64,000 bases of DNA from Anomaloglossus baeobatrachus (lineage: Eukaryota; Chordata; Amphibia; Anura; Aromobatidae). A program made the translations under genes and the position numbers. Position 1 is the stretch's first letter. Each line of letters opens with the position of its first letter. Positions 8,478 to 19,735 of this stretch are shown piece by piece. The notes under the pieces were generated by a model. It saw nothing but the letters and a program-made list of their open reading frames with translations. It searched no databases and was not told the origin of the DNA. Location of the stretch: contig NC_134360.1 of assembly GCF_048569485.1 (NCBI RefSeq), forward strand, positions 207,673,164 through 207,737,163, written 5' to 3'.

Positions 8478-9617
8478 TTAAAGGGAAAGTGCCATCAATT
8501 TTATTTTATTTTTTTTAAATACTGTGCCACCATATTACTGTCCCCGTAATACTGTGCCACCATATTACTATGCCACCTCCAATTCCAGCAGCTCCTGTCA
8601 CCGCTCTGCTCACACTGAGCACTGACAGGAGGATCTGTCAGTAGCACAGGTCTGATGTGAGGTGAGTACATTCAGCAGGGAGCGGTGATCGCAGCCTAAC
8701 ATCATTAATACAATACCAGGCTCAAGCTGCAGATCACCACTCCCTGCCTCATCTACTCACCTCAGACATCCACTCCCAGCAGCTCCTTCTGTCAGCCTGG
8801 TGTCTCGGCAGCTCCTTCTGTCAGCCTGGTGTCTCGGCAGCTCCTTCTGTCAGCCTGGTGTCTCGGCAGCTCCTTCTGTCAGCCTGGTGTCTCGGCAGCT
8901 CCTTCTGTCAGCCTGGTGTCTCGGCAGCTCCTTCTGTCAGCCTGGTGTCTCGGCAGCTCCTTCTGTCAGCCTGGTGTCTCGGCAGCTCCTTCTGTCAGCC
9001 TGGTGTCTCGGCAGCTCCTTCTGTCAGCCTGGTGTCTCGGCAGCTCCTTCTGTCAGCCTGGTGTCTCGACAGCTCCTTCTGTCAGCCTGGTGCCTCGGCA
9101 GCTCCTTCTGTCAGCCTGGTGTCTCGGCAGCTCCTTCTGTCAGAGCGGTGACAGGAGGAGCTGCTGGAAGCGGAGGTCCGAAGTCAGTACATGCGGCAGG
9201 GAGCGGTGATTGCAGCCTGACATCCATAGTACAATACCAGGCTCAGGTTGCAGATCACTCACCGCCACCATGCTCAGGAGCAAAGTGGAGCGCATAGTAT
9301 ACGCTGTGGGCTCTACAAGGAGGACACTGATCTCCTCCCTCTGCTTTCATAGGACAGCCCAGGGTGGGGTGTTCAGATCACAGCAGCGAGCAGCCACAGT
9401 GCAGGAAATACAGTTGGATTCCATCTATTATCCCCTATGCACAGGGGCTGCCATTTTGCGGTGTGTAACTGTTCTTACACACTGCAAATGGCCGCCCCCA
9501 GTGTTTTAGTAAAATTAGAATTCAATAAAAAATTAATTTATTTTTGTATTAAAAATAATGGATTCCGTAATCAGTAATTATTAATACTCTATTACAATCG
9601 CGGCACCTTCCCTTTAA
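8478..9617. mobile_element. T2-type MITE with a minisatellite inside
   Basis: The ends are TTAAAGGGAAAGTGCC on the left and the complement of TTAAAGGGAAGGTGCC on the right, with TTAA as the target. This fits the T2 MITE group described in Xenopus (TTAA target, AGGRR-type tips). The interior holds inverted blocks on both sides of the minisatellite (agtacattcagcagggagcg and agtacatgcggcagggagcg), a 29-bp tandem array, and no coding capacity. Confidence 0.7.
8779..9143. repeat. 29-bp minisatellite, 12 full units plus a partial unit
   Basis: The unit gcagctccttctgtcagcct followed by ggtgtctcg repeats head to tail with only a couple of substitutions near the right end. Such homogeneity implies recent expansion. 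Because 29 is not a multiple of 3 and the unit has no stop in these frames, the array gives long but meaningless open frames. Confidence 0.97.
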
Positions 9618-9878
9618 GCAGCATTGAATGAATGCATTAACTATTGGTGTACTGTAACTTACTGTTGTCTTGTTTTTACCTAGGTTTTGTGTGAAAGCCG
9701 GGACGCCATCCTTCCTCATTTTTGCTAAGCAATCCCATTTCTGCAAAAAGTATTTTTCCGACAAAAAACTTCACAGAATTTGCTGATATGTAAAGGAAGT
9801 TTATGAACTTTGACATAATGTCATGTTGAGCTGGCGGCTGAATACAATGTAATCCCTATTGTTTATAGAGGTTTCACC

Positions 9879-9914
<36 letters not shown>

Positions 9915-10000
9915 GTTGCAGCTCTCTGGAAGTGTGCATTACTAAACAACGCCAATATTATTGCCTTTTGTTTTAGGTCCGGCTTCTCTAACCCTTGAGT
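9618..10000. other. Unique-looking spacer
   Basis: No gene or recognisable element is seen. The stretch includes a poly-T run at about 9880-9907. Confidence 0.5.
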
Positions 10001-10469
10001 TTAAAGGGATATCCCAGGTTTAGATAAACATGGCTGATTTCTTCCAAAAGTGGTGTCACACCTGAACACAGGTCCTATGTAGTTATTGATAGTAAACACA
10101 ACTTTAGAAATGTGATTTGAGCTTTTGGAAAAAAACAGCCATGTTCCTCTAATCTCGTGCCACCCCTCTAACAGTTTGTAGTATTTCATGCTGTTTGGGT
10201 CAACCAGAGAGAAACCCCTTCATTTTAGCTGAAGCAGCCTCTAATACTAAGAAAGTCCTTTGTTCCTATAGCAACCAATCACAGCTCCTATTAATAACCT
10301 GTAGCTCACAGCTCCATTCACTTTAATGGAGGCAGGTTTTTTTTGGAGAGTAACTGTAAAGTGCGGGGTTACATTTTCTTGTCAAAACATAGTCTGACAT
10401 TCCCTGAGTCACATGAGGCGTCTGTGCAAAATTTTGTGATCGTAACTACGACGGTGCGGATTCCTTTAA
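10001..10469. mobile_element. T2-like MITE with TTAA ends
   Basis: Left end is TTAAAGGGATATCCCAGG and the right end reads TTAAAGGAATCCGCAC in reverse. Inside, aaacatggctgatttcttcc (10028 on) pairs with ggaaaaaaacagccatgttc. This matches a foldback arrangement I know to be common in frog genomes. No coding capacity. Confidence 0.55.
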
Positions 10470-10473
10470 CAGG

Positions 10474-10494
10474 GACACACACACACACACACAC
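10474..10494. repeat. (AC)n microsatellite
   Basis: About ten AC units directly follow the T2-like element. Confidence 0.9.
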
Positions 10495-10850
10495 GCTACA
10501 AAAAAGCAAAATCGCCAGCCAATGACATTGCCTTACTTTTATTAGAGATCCCCATTAATCAAAAAGGCTGTGTTGTGACTATGCAAACCTATAAAAGGGT
10601 TTGAGTATAACCCTATATTAGATCGAAATGAAGAGGTGCCATAAAATATATAGTTCTATTTGCATCAAAAATGTCAAATAACCTATACAAAAAAGTGAAG
10701 AATACACTTAAATGTTTGAAAATGTATAGTATAGTTATGAATGCATAGTTTTAAAAATAAAAAAATAACACACAACAGAAAATATTTTAGGCTTCAAATG
10801 AGTGAGTTACAATAAGAAATGTTATTGCCTAATATATTTACACTTATTTC
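10495..10850. other. AT-rich spacer
   Basis: I see no gene or named repeat here. Confidence 0.45.
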
Positions 10851-11769
10851 ACTCCCTGTACATGTATGTGGATTGAGCACACCGCCAATTCTCTAATAAA
10901 GTATATATCTAATTACAAATCATCCAATCCACACGGTCAAAAAAATCAAACCACCGATGTCCGTAAATTTAGTAATGTATAATAATAAGACATGACACAA
11001 GGTAAAAGTATTGAACACATGAAGAAAGCGAGGTGAAAACATCTATGGAAATTCATGACAACAGCTAAAATCTATCAGTAATTTGAAAGCAATTCTGCCA
11101 TTTAGTGAATAATATCAGCTGGTTTAACTGATGGCCTATAAAAAGATTTATCATTCCCGAGGTGACACACAAGAAACATCTCTGGATGGGTAAAACCAGT
11201 GAGCTGTCTCAAGGCCTTTGCAATCGTAATGTTGCAAAAAATGCTGATGGCACTGGTTACAGAAGAATTTATAAACTTCTATAGGTTCCAGTGAGCAATG
11301 TTGGGGCCATAATCTGGAAGTGGAAAGAATATAATTTCACCATAAACCGGCCATGAGAAGCTGCTTCCCGCAAGATTTCAGACAGGAGTGAAAAAAGTTA
11401 TTAGAATAGTTGTACATAGCAGGAGCCCTGGGTCCTTTAGGATTTGAAGAGTGTCTGTCTGGAAGAATTGGCCAAATCACACCTGAGCAATGCATGCAAC
11501 TAATTTCTCCGTATAGGGGGCGTCTTGAAGCTGTTATCACCAACAAAAGCTTTCGTACGAATTGTTCAATAAATTTTATTAAGTGTGTTGAATACTTTTT
11601 CCCTGTGTCATTTCTCATTATTACACATAAATGATATGTATGGTTTAATTTCTTTGCTGTGTGGATGGGATGGATTGTTACCGACATCTCGTGAGAATTT
11701 CATGTCAATAGCACTTTTAGAAATATATTTGTTTAGAAAATTGGTGACGTGTTCAATACTTATTTCACC

Positions 11770-11772
<3 letters not shown>
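10851..11772. mobile_element. Tc1 family relic with large internal deletion
   Basis: The left part (aaagtattgaacacatgaag, the helix-turn-helix coding region around 11200-11330 and gttccagtgagcaatgttgg) and the right part (gaattggccaaatcacacctgagcaatgcatgc, ending in ttcaatacttatttcaccc) match a Tc1 element family widespread in vertebrates. The transposase is on the + strand. Its centre, including the catalytic DDE region, is missing: the sequence jumps near 11408-11430 from the early coding part to the C-terminal part. The terminal repeats are decayed. Confidence 0.75.

Positions 11773-11801
<29 letters not shown>
11773..11801. repeat. (GT)n microsatellite
   Basis: About 14 GT units abut the Tc1 relic's right end. 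Confidence 0.9.
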
Positions 11802-11805
<4 letters not shown>

Positions 11806-12638
11806 ATATTTTACTTTTAAGTACCGGGTCCTGCACTCCTTTTTGATATTTTTTTAACATATATTGATGTATTTTGCTAGTGTGTCACGATAATGTGTTA
11901 ATTTTGCACCTTGCAAAAGCATAAGTGCTTTGTGAAATATTTATAAGGGTAACTGTGGACACATCTGTAAATTTGCCACAGAAAAGCTTCTAAGCTTTTG
12001 TACAGTTACCAACTTTTTTTTCGGTGGGAGGTTACGTATCCGGAGCAGTCTGCCTGAAGGGGCGGGGCCTCAGCCAATAAAGCTGATACCAGGAAGCAAC
12101 ATTTTTCTGTTTGCTGAGGCCCCGCCCCTTCTGGTCACATGGGTATGACCTCACACAGGTCCTCCTAGTGAAAAGCTAAATCGATGGTATAATACTTGTG
12201 CTAATTTTAACAGGGGGAGGGGATAACCATGAATACCCCCAGATATTATCTGATCCTCAGCTGCTGTCAGTCAAGAAGCTGATGATTTTACAAACTTTAC
12301 TTTCTTGGATTTCAAAGCCTAAACATCCGAGCTGAACACTACAGGTATGTATAGAATCAGTCTGATAGTGCCAGTATTGCACTGGCTTTAGGTTATATAC
12401 AAAAATCCTGGTGATTGGTTCCCTTTAAAGCGTTGATTATGATGGAGGAGCAGACTGGGCTCAAAGAGGTAGAAGACAGGGTTCTCACTATTGTGTGGTG
12501 TGTAAAGTTTGTGAACAGAGCATTACATACTGGAGAAGGTGGGGGGGGGGGGCAGAAAAGGAACTGTGGATGGGCTGTGCATGAAGGGAGAACCTCAGAG
12601 ATAGGACAGCAAGAGCGAATGTGTATAGGCTGTATATC
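11802..12638. other. Spacer with a GC-rich foldback and a T2-type MITE end
   Basis: Arms aaggggcggggcctcagc (about 12056-12074) and gctgaggccccgccccttc (about 12113-12131) form an 18-bp inverted repeat with a 40-base loop. At about 12400-12427, cctggtgattggttcccttt aaa resembles the right end of the T2-type MITEs seen at 49996 and 57817; its left partner is not evident. A G12 run lies near 12541. No gene is seen. Confidence 0.4.
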
Positions 12639-12652
12639 AAAGAAAAAAAACA
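12639..12652. repeat. Left target-site duplication of the L1
   Basis: The sequence aaagaaaaaaaaca occurs here and again at 18056-18069, directly bracketing the LINE. Confidence 0.85.
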
Positions 12653-12743
12653 GGGGGGCGTGGCCTGCTTGCTAATGGCACCGGTCACCTAGCTGCTGAG
12701 CTCCAGCCACCTCGACTCCTAACCGGCTCACTGCGGCTCACCA

Positions 12744-13769
12744 GTGGCACCAATCTCTCTGCACACGGGGGGAAAGTGCTGCGGAGGTACCCAGGAACGT
12801 GGCATGCCAAGGGGAAAGTCCCAGAAGAAGCCGTCCCCGGCGAAAGTTACAGACTTCTTCTCCAGCACGGGACGAGGGAAAATGGCAGCAGCATCCTCCT
12901 CCACAGCTTCCTCACGCTCATCCAGGAGGGGATCCACAGCAGGCCCAGACTTGGACACAGACGCTGCAGATATACCGCTTACCAAAGGTACCATGCAGAA
13001 ACTGCTCAGTGCCCTCCGCTCATCACTGCAGCAGGATTGGAAAGATATGGTGGCTGAGCTGAGGGGAGATATCACTGCCATAGGCAGTCGCACAGCACAC
13101 ATTGAAACTAAAATGCAGGAGCTGACAAAGTCACACAATAGCCTCATTGATGCCAATGCAGCACTGGAGGAACAAGTGCAAAAGCTCCATACCAAGGTCT
13201 TGGATTTAGAGGACAGGTCCCGCAGAAACAACATAAGAATCAGAGGAATTCCAGAGGCCATACCAGACAAGGGGCTGCAGAGCTTTCTAGGCTCCTTGCT
13301 GCAGGAGCTGCTCCCAGACCTGTCTGCAACTGATTTCCTGGTGGACAGAATACACAGAGTCCCTAAACCTAAATCCCTCAGTGCTGATGTCCCCCGGGAC
13401 ACTTTGGCTCGCCTGCACTTTTACAAGACCAAAGAAGCCCTGCTGCAAGCCCTGAGAAGGAGGCCGCCTCTGTCTGAGCAATTCCAGCACCTGTCCATTT
13501 TTCCGGATCTGTCTGCAGGAACCCTGGCAAAAAGGAGGGAATTTGCCCCTTACACCAAAATTCTCAGGGATGAAGCTATATCCTATAGATGGGGTTTCCC
13601 TGTAAAGATCCTGCTTTTCCGTGCAGGAAACACCCACGTCTGCCATTCCCCACAACAGTTGGCAAAGCTCCTATCCTCATGGAACATGGCAAATCTCCCG
13701 GCCAGATCTCCAAGAGCCACAGGATCATCCCAAAGGGATAAAGTGAATGAAGATTGGTCCGTTGCGTGA
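12744..13769 (+). CDS. L1 ORF1 protein (RNA-binding)
   Basis: The frame gives 341 residues; a second ATG at 12804 (MPRGKSQKKPSPAK) is an equally plausible start and begins the usual basic N-terminus. Residues about 85-155 form a heptad-rich coiled coil (QDWKDMVAELRGDITAIGS through LEEQVQKLHTKVLDLED). An RRM-like domain follows, opening with RSRRNNIRIRGIPE near 158-171, and then a C-terminal domain with LSIFPDLSAGTLAKRREF. ORF1p of L1 elements trimerises through the coil and packages the element RNA in cytoplasmic particles. No internal stop is seen. The stop lies about 260 bases before ORF2. Confidence 0.9.
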   Translation: MAPISLHTGGKCCGGTQERGMPRGKSQKKPSPAKVTDFFSSTGRGKMAAASSSTASSRSSRRGSTAGPDLDTDAADIPLTKGTMQKLLSALRSSLQQDWKDMVAELRGDITAIGSRTAHIETKMQELTKSHNSLIDANAALEEQVQKLHTKVLDLEDRSRRNNIRIRGIPEAIPDKGLQSFLGSLLQELLPDLSATDFLVDRIHRVPKPKSLSADVPRDTLARLHFYKTKEALLQALRRRPPLSEQFQHLSIFPDLSAGTLAKRREFAPYTKILRDEAISYRWGFPVKILLFRAGNTHVCHSPQQLAKLLSSWNMANLPARSPRATGSSQRDKVNEDWSVA

Positions 13770-14032
13770 GTTATGTGATATGTCTAAGTCGCGGCTGAGA
13801 CTTAGTTGCTACTTTTAAGGTCCGCTGGTTCTGTTCAACCAGGACCCTGAGCCCCCATGGCGGTACATTTCCACCATACCGCAGGCCCCCTTTTTGGGCT
13901 TTTTTCTATGTGGACTGATGCTCCCTACATCAGTAATGTTAGTGATGTTAATGTTGTCAGTGTTACCTCTTTCCTGCCTAACCTTCCTTTCTCCCCCCGC
14001 AGCTCTAGGAAAGAGACTTTTTTTCATGTACA

Positions 14033-17000
14033 ATGGTACTGAACTGTATGTCTATAAATGTTAGGGGCCTGAACTCGCCGGCCAAGAGATCCATGTTTTG
14101 GCGGGAAGTGGTTAAATCCAAATGTGACGTGATTTGTGGTCAAGAGTCTCATCTCCTCCAGGGGGACTCGCACAGGTTAAATAATGCTAAATTTCCTTTC
14201 ATACTGCTGGCTTGTGGGAAAAAAAAAGGCTGGAGTATTCATTTGTGTAAAAAATACTGTTGCGTTCACACTACATTCCCAACATTTAGACCCTGAAGGT
14301 AGATACGCCATTATTAATTGCTCCATAAATGGATCTAAGTATACTATTGCAACCCTTTACGCCCCCAACTCTGGTCAGATCAGCTTTTTGCGGAGGTTTC
14401 TTTCCAAGCTTTCATCCGTTACAGAGGGTAAGCAAATAATCTGCGGGGATTTTAACATGTTAATGTCCAGCACTCTGGATTGCTCCAATACTGCTGTAAA
14501 GAGGAAGGAAATGAGCACAATAATTTCAGAAAGGCATCTCCATGATATATGGAGATACCAACATGCAAATGAGAGGGACTACACATTCTTCTCACCTCGG
14601 TTCACCTCATACAGCAGATTGGACTACTTTCTGGTTGAAAGCTCACTTATTTTGGATTGCTCAGATTCAAAAATTGGACTTATAGCTTGGTCGGACCATG
14701 CCCCCATATACCTGACAGTCCAGGAGCAAAGCCGCACGCCCGTTTTTACCCGGTGGCGCATGAATGACTCCCTCCTAGCCTGTAGACAAATCTCTGAGGA
14801 GTTGCAGGCCGACCTCGCAGAGTTTTTTAAATTTAATGACAACAAGGAGGTGACAGAGGAAACGCTATGGTCTGCACACAAGGCCTTTATTAGGGGGTCA
14901 TTCATCAAAATTGCCACTAGGGAGAAAAGGAGGCGTCAGGCAACTTCCAAAGCTCTACTGTCCCACATAGCGCTTTTAGAAGCCCACAATAAATCTGCCC
15001 CAAACATGTCAACATCTGACGAACTCAGGAAACTAAGAACACAGCTCCGCCAATTGCTGATGGTAGACTATGAGAAAAATTTAAGATCCCTCAAACAGCG
15101 GTACTATATGATGGGTGACAGGGCGGGTGCCTTACTAGCCAGGAGGGTTAAAAAACGAGAAATGCAAAACAAAATTGAATACCTCGTGACGGGTTCTAAT
15201 GCCACAATACGCAACCCAACGGAAATAGCCAATGCATTCGCTGATTTTTATCAGTCTCTCTACAACCTTAAAAATGACCCCACTGCCCCAAAGCCTACCC
15301 AATCGGCAATTAATTCCTTCTTAAACAATATTAATCTTCCTCGGTTATCTACAGTACATCTAGAGCAACTAAATTCCCCTTTCTCCCTGGAAGAGGTTCG
15401 CCAGGCGGTGATCACAGCCAAAAGAAATTCAGCTCCAGGCCCAGACGGCCTCACTAACTCCTATTATAGGCAATTCACTGAAACCCTGTCTCCTTTCCTC
15501 CTGAGACTTTTCTCCTCTTGGCGAGCCACAGCAGATATTTCACCAAATAATCTAGAGGCCATTATAACTACCCTGCCAAAGCCAGGAAAACCCCCTACAT
15601 CACCAGGAAACTTCAGGCCAATATCCCTCCTAAACTGCGACTTAAAATTGTACGCCAAAATAATCTCAGCTAGAATACATAAAGTCCTTCCATCACTGAT
15701 TTCCCCGGATCAAGTGGGGTTTGTGGCGGGGAGGCAGGCGAAAGATGGGACGAGACGTATGCTGGACCTGATTGCGGTGGCTGAGGGGAGGAAAATCCCC
15801 AGTGTATTCCTGTCCTTGGACGCAGAGAAGGCGTTTGACAGGGTGCACTGGGGATATCTGAAATCTGTACTGGCCAAGTTTGGATTTGAAGGCCCCATAC
15901 TTACCGCCATAATGGCACTATACTCTAACCCTAACGCCAAAGTTCTGGCATCCGGATTTATATCTCGGAGTTTTGAATTATCCAATGGGACACGCCAGGG
16001 GTGTCCGCTCTCCCCTATCATCTATGCCCTTGCTATAGAGCCTCTGGCGCAGACTATCCGTGAATGCCCTCGGATCTCGGGGATTCGAGTGGGGAGTACA
16101 AACCATGTGATCAGTCTATATGCGGATGATGTGATTTTATCCTGCACTAATGTAGAGGTGTCCCTAAAACACGTAATGGAGATCCTGTCCTCCTTCGCTC
16201 AAGTCTCGTATTACAAGCTTAATATTACCAAGTCCTTAATTTTTCCGCTCTTCCTGCCCGCCTCAACTAGAGCCACTCTTTCTCATCTTTACCCTTTCAA
16301 ATGGGAAGACGAGGGTATCCCCTACCTGGGTATTATACTGGCCCCGCTACACTCCGTGATCCGGAAAAATCTGCTGACCCTGCACACCTCACTGGATAGA
16401 GAACTTACTCGCCTTTCTCTTCTCCCGCTCTCTTGGGTGGCGAGAATGCAGACCTTTAAAATGATCTGCCTCCCAAAAATTATCTACTTACTTCGGTGCC
16501 TGCCCCTAACAATTCCGCAACGGTATCTCACCAAAATTCATTCGCTAATGAGTAAATTTATATGGGCTGGGAAAAAACCTAGAATAGCCCTGAGATGCAT
16601 GCATGCCCCGTTAAGTGGTGGAGGAATGGGTATTCCTAATATTCTAACATACCACAGAGCCGCTATCCTGGAACCGGCTCGAGATTGGTGGAGGAATGAT
16701 TCAGACTTAAGATGGTTACAGATTGAGTACACCTGGGCACAGGTCCACTCCCCTAAACAATTCATAGACTCCCTGCTCCTAACCCCTTCGCCCCCCGGCG
16801 ATCTTCTACCCACCACAGCAGCTCTAAAGAAAGCTTGGTCCTTGTGGAGCAAGCCAGTGTCACATGCTTTAGGTCCCAGCATTCCCCTTAGATCGCTAGA
16901 AGCCTTCATTCCAAACTTGAATCTTGCCGCCTGGACACGTGGAGGTCCAATCACCCTAGCAGATCTCTATAGAGAAGGCGTCCTACTCCCGTACTCAGAA

Positions 17001-17807
17001 ATGTGTGATAAATTTAACCTTCCCCGACACAGTCTATTCCAGTTTTTTCAAATACGTCACTTTCTTCAGTCCGCTCCTCATCTCCCGGCTCCCACGACAG
17101 CTGACCACGCCTCAATTAAAAAATTCTTTCAAAATAGCAAAATCAAAGGCCTTTCATATATCCATAATATGCTAAACTCCCCACAACCGGACAAACAATT
17201 GCCGTATATGCTCAAATGGGAAAAAGATCTAGCTTCTCCGCTTCCGCCGCAAGAATGGTTCGCGGCCTCAAAATGGATCCACAAGTTCTCTTCTTGTCTC
17301 AATCATATAGAGCAATTAAAAAAGGTTCATCTGAGGTGGTACAACTCCCCTACTAAACTGGCTTCTTTTTCCCCACATGTGTCACCACTGTGCTGGAGGG
17401 GCTGCAACCACAGGGGCACCTTATGTCATATGTGGTGGTTTTGCCCTAAGTTATCTAACTTCTGGCAGGAGGTGTTCAATCTAATCCATGAGGTTACTAG
17501 TCTCCGCCTTTCTCCAAACCCAACCTTAGCGGTGCTACACATTGGCTTAGATGGGATCCCGGATCTTTTAAAAAACATCATTTCTCACATTCTCATAGCT
17601 GGCAGGTACTGTGTGGCATACAAGTGGAGGTCGGTGAGCCCCCCTACAAAAAGAGATCTAATTGAGAGGATCAACCTACACTGGCTATACGAAACCAACT
17701 TGGCCCCCAACCTAGAGAAGAGAACGGTGAGACTTAAACAATGGCACCCGTGGGCCACTTCCCTTTATGCAACGGCCCTCCCCCAGATACTGACACCTAC
17801 ACCATAA
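14033..17807 (+). pseudogene. L1 ORF2 endonuclease-reverse transcriptase, one frameshift
   Basis: The frame starts at 14033 with the APE-like endonuclease (INVRGLNSPAKR, CGQESHLL, then TLYAPNSG, CGDFNMLMS, SRLDYFLVES, WSDHAPIYL). Reverse transcriptase follows with LPKPGKPP, FRPISLLNCDLKLYAKII, SLDAEKAFDRVHW, GTRQGCPLSPIIYALAIEPL and the catalytic YADD in ISLYADDVILS. A cysteine-rich C-terminal motif is CWRGCNHRGTLCHMWWFC. The first 60 codons are in a different frame from the rest, and the shift maps to the A9 run at 14219-14227. A homopolymer error in the assembly would explain it equally well. ORF2 nicks the target and primes reverse transcription from the nick. Confidence 0.9.
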
Positions 17808-18055
17808 ATAAATTGATTATGCCTAAGAATGTCTTGTAGAGCTGCTTCCCCCACCCCCTTTCTTTCCCCCCTCCCTCCCTGCTCCTATGTTCAGGTTGTT
17901 GTTGTAAGGGGTATTTAATGTCCCAGATTGATATTCTGATAATGGCTCGAGGCTATTCCACCTCTTGCTACTCAATGCTCCTGTTCTTGATGTTGTTGTA
18001 TGAGAAGTTTGTATTTTTCTGAAAACTCAATAAAAACCTTTATGATAAAAAAAAA

Positions 18056-18069
18056 AAAGAAAAAAAACA
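18056..18069. repeat. Right target-site duplication of the L1
   Basis: This is the second copy of aaagaaaaaaaaca, directly after the poly-A tail. Confidence 0.85.
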
Positions 18070-18139
18070 CAGCTTTTCGAGAAGTGGTTGAACAGGAAGG
18101 ACTATGAATAAGCTGTGCATGAAAGGTAACTCCTCCAAT

Positions 18140-19305
18140 GAACGAGAAGTGGAGGAGCAACCTTCTTGGCAGAAGCCTCCGCAGACTCTGTTTTATTAGC
18201 TGCCAGATTAGAGGGTTTGTCTAACGCTGCTCGTTGGACACTGTGGCTCAAGTGTTGGCCGGGGATGTTAGGCCAAGTTATATTCTATCCCGTGTGGTGG
18301 TGAATACTTATTTGGTCCTGTTCTGTGTGACATCCAGAACAAAGGAGGGGATAGAAAGGTTTTCCTAACTTTTCCGTCCCAGAAAGTAGTAGATCCTTTT
18401 GGAGGAGAAGATACAACCAAAGGAACCTCCCAGAAATCAGAAGTAGGATGACCAGAGAAGTTAAAACGAAGTTTTCATGTTTGGAGGTATTGTCAGGCCA
18501 GAGGAGGCTAAGAGGATGGTTGAAAGGGAAGCTTAAATCCTTGTGTGGTCACAACCAAGGCCCACTCATGGTGGTTAAGCATATCAAATGTGTCAAAAGG
18601 GTTTTTGTGGGTAAATCAGGTTTCAGAGGTTACTTATAACCACTGATGCAAGGCCAAAGGGCTGGGTAGCACGTCTGAGGTATCGTGTAGCCCAGGGGAC
18701 TTGGTCGTGACAAGAGACAATGTGTTACTCCAACGTAAAAGCGCTTCTGGCTGTAAAGGATGTGGTGAAGTATTTCCTCTCGATTCTCCAGAACCCACAT
18801 GTCCGTGTCTAATCAGACAATGTTTGCTAACATCAGCAATGGGGGGGGAGGGGGGGACGACAAGATCAAGACCTCTGATTGCGATAGTTGAAGAATTTCC
18901 GGCTGGTAGAAAGGCACATCATATAAAGGGGAAGGAGAACACCAAAGACGATTTCCTAAGTCGCAGTCATCTGAGAAAGGGGGAGCTGGCCATGAATCCG
19001 ACGCTTTTTCAGCAGTTAATGGACCTATTGGGTCTTCCAAGTATAGATTTATTCGCAAAGAAGTGGAACAGGAAGGTAAAAAGCAGTTTGGTTTTTTAAA
19101 TCCCAGGTAGAAGCCTCATGTAGTAGATGCCTTCCAGATTGCTTGGGACTTTGGAAATTGGGACTTGCCAGGTAGAGGTCCTCTCATGCTCTGTAACCCA
19201 ACTGACGCTGGGGAGAAGTGTTGCCCTTTTATTTAGTCCTGTTGGGTCAAATCCTTCTCTTTTATATGGTGCTGTTATGGGCTCTGGAAAATCCCATTCC
19301 TGGAA
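18140..19305 (+). mobile_element. Relic of a second DIRS-like lineage
   Basis: Fragments in order resemble parts of DIRS proteins but are far from those of elements A-D. A Gag C-terminal-like part (NAARWTLWLKCW, then EYLFGPVL) lies around 18215-18330, RNase H-like TTDARPKGW near 18635, HIKGKENTKDDFLSRSHLR near 18920-18975, LPSIDLFAKKWNRKV near 19035-19080, and a DAFQIAWDFGNWDLP-like piece near 19125-19175. Most of the reverse transcriptase is missing. It is heavily broken and clearly old. Its right end is cut where DIRS C begins. Confidence 0.7.
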
Positions 19306-19490
19306 AAAGAGAATTTTGTTACTTACCGTAAATTCTTTTTCTTATAGTTCCGTCATGGGAGACCCAGACCATGGGTGTATAGCTACTGCCCCCGGAGGAC
19401 ACACAAAGTTACTACACTTAAAACGTGTAGCTCCTCCCTCCTAGCATATACACCCCCTGCTAGCCAGTCCTAGCCAGTTTAGTGCAAAAG
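19306..19490 (-). repeat. DIRS C 3' terminal repeat
   Basis: It pairs with 24945-25100 and has the same tip as B and D (acttaccgtaaattcttttt). Confidence 0.82.
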
Positions 19491-19619
19491 CTGAAGGAGG
19501 ACATCCACCCACAAGAAGAGACAGAGTAAAATCCGGAAGAACCGGAACCTCTGTCTACAACAATAACAGCCGGTGAAGACACACGGAACAAGAAACCTGC
19601 CAACAGGCAATAGGGAGGG

Positions 19620-19735
19620 TGCTGGGTCTCCCATGACGGAACTATAAGAAAAAGAATTTACGGTAAGTAACAAAATTCTCTTTTTCTTTATCGTTCCTAT
19701 GGGAGACCCAGACCATGGGACGTTCAAAAGCAGTC
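19620..19735 (-). repeat. DIRS C internal complementary region
   Basis: Left and right tip sequences meet here (gggtctcccatgacggaact and cctatgggagacccagacca), as in element B. Confidence 0.82.

Larger units (their letters stand above)
12653..18055 (+). mobile_element. Nearly full-length L1-type LINE
   Basis: The element has a short 5' UTR beginning ggggggcgtggcctgcttgc, ORF1, ORF2, a pyrimidine-rich 3' UTR, caataaaaacctttatgat and a poly-A tail. It is flanked by a 14-bp target-site duplication. ORF1 is open and ORF2 is open apart from one apparent frameshift in an A9 tract. Such completeness points to a young insertion. The L1 placement rests on the RRM-type ORF1, the APE-type endonuclease and the poly-A tail; Tx1-like versus other L1 clades cannot be settled by eye. 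Confidence 0.93.

Noticed and set aside
8779-9143. Possible CRISPR array
   Set aside because: The units are contiguous with no spacers, and the genome is clearly vertebrate.
8800-9297. Open frame of 165 codons, and overlapping ones, over the 29-bp array
   Set aside because: It is a by-product of a stop-free tandem unit whose period is not a multiple of three; no homology or start context supports a gene.
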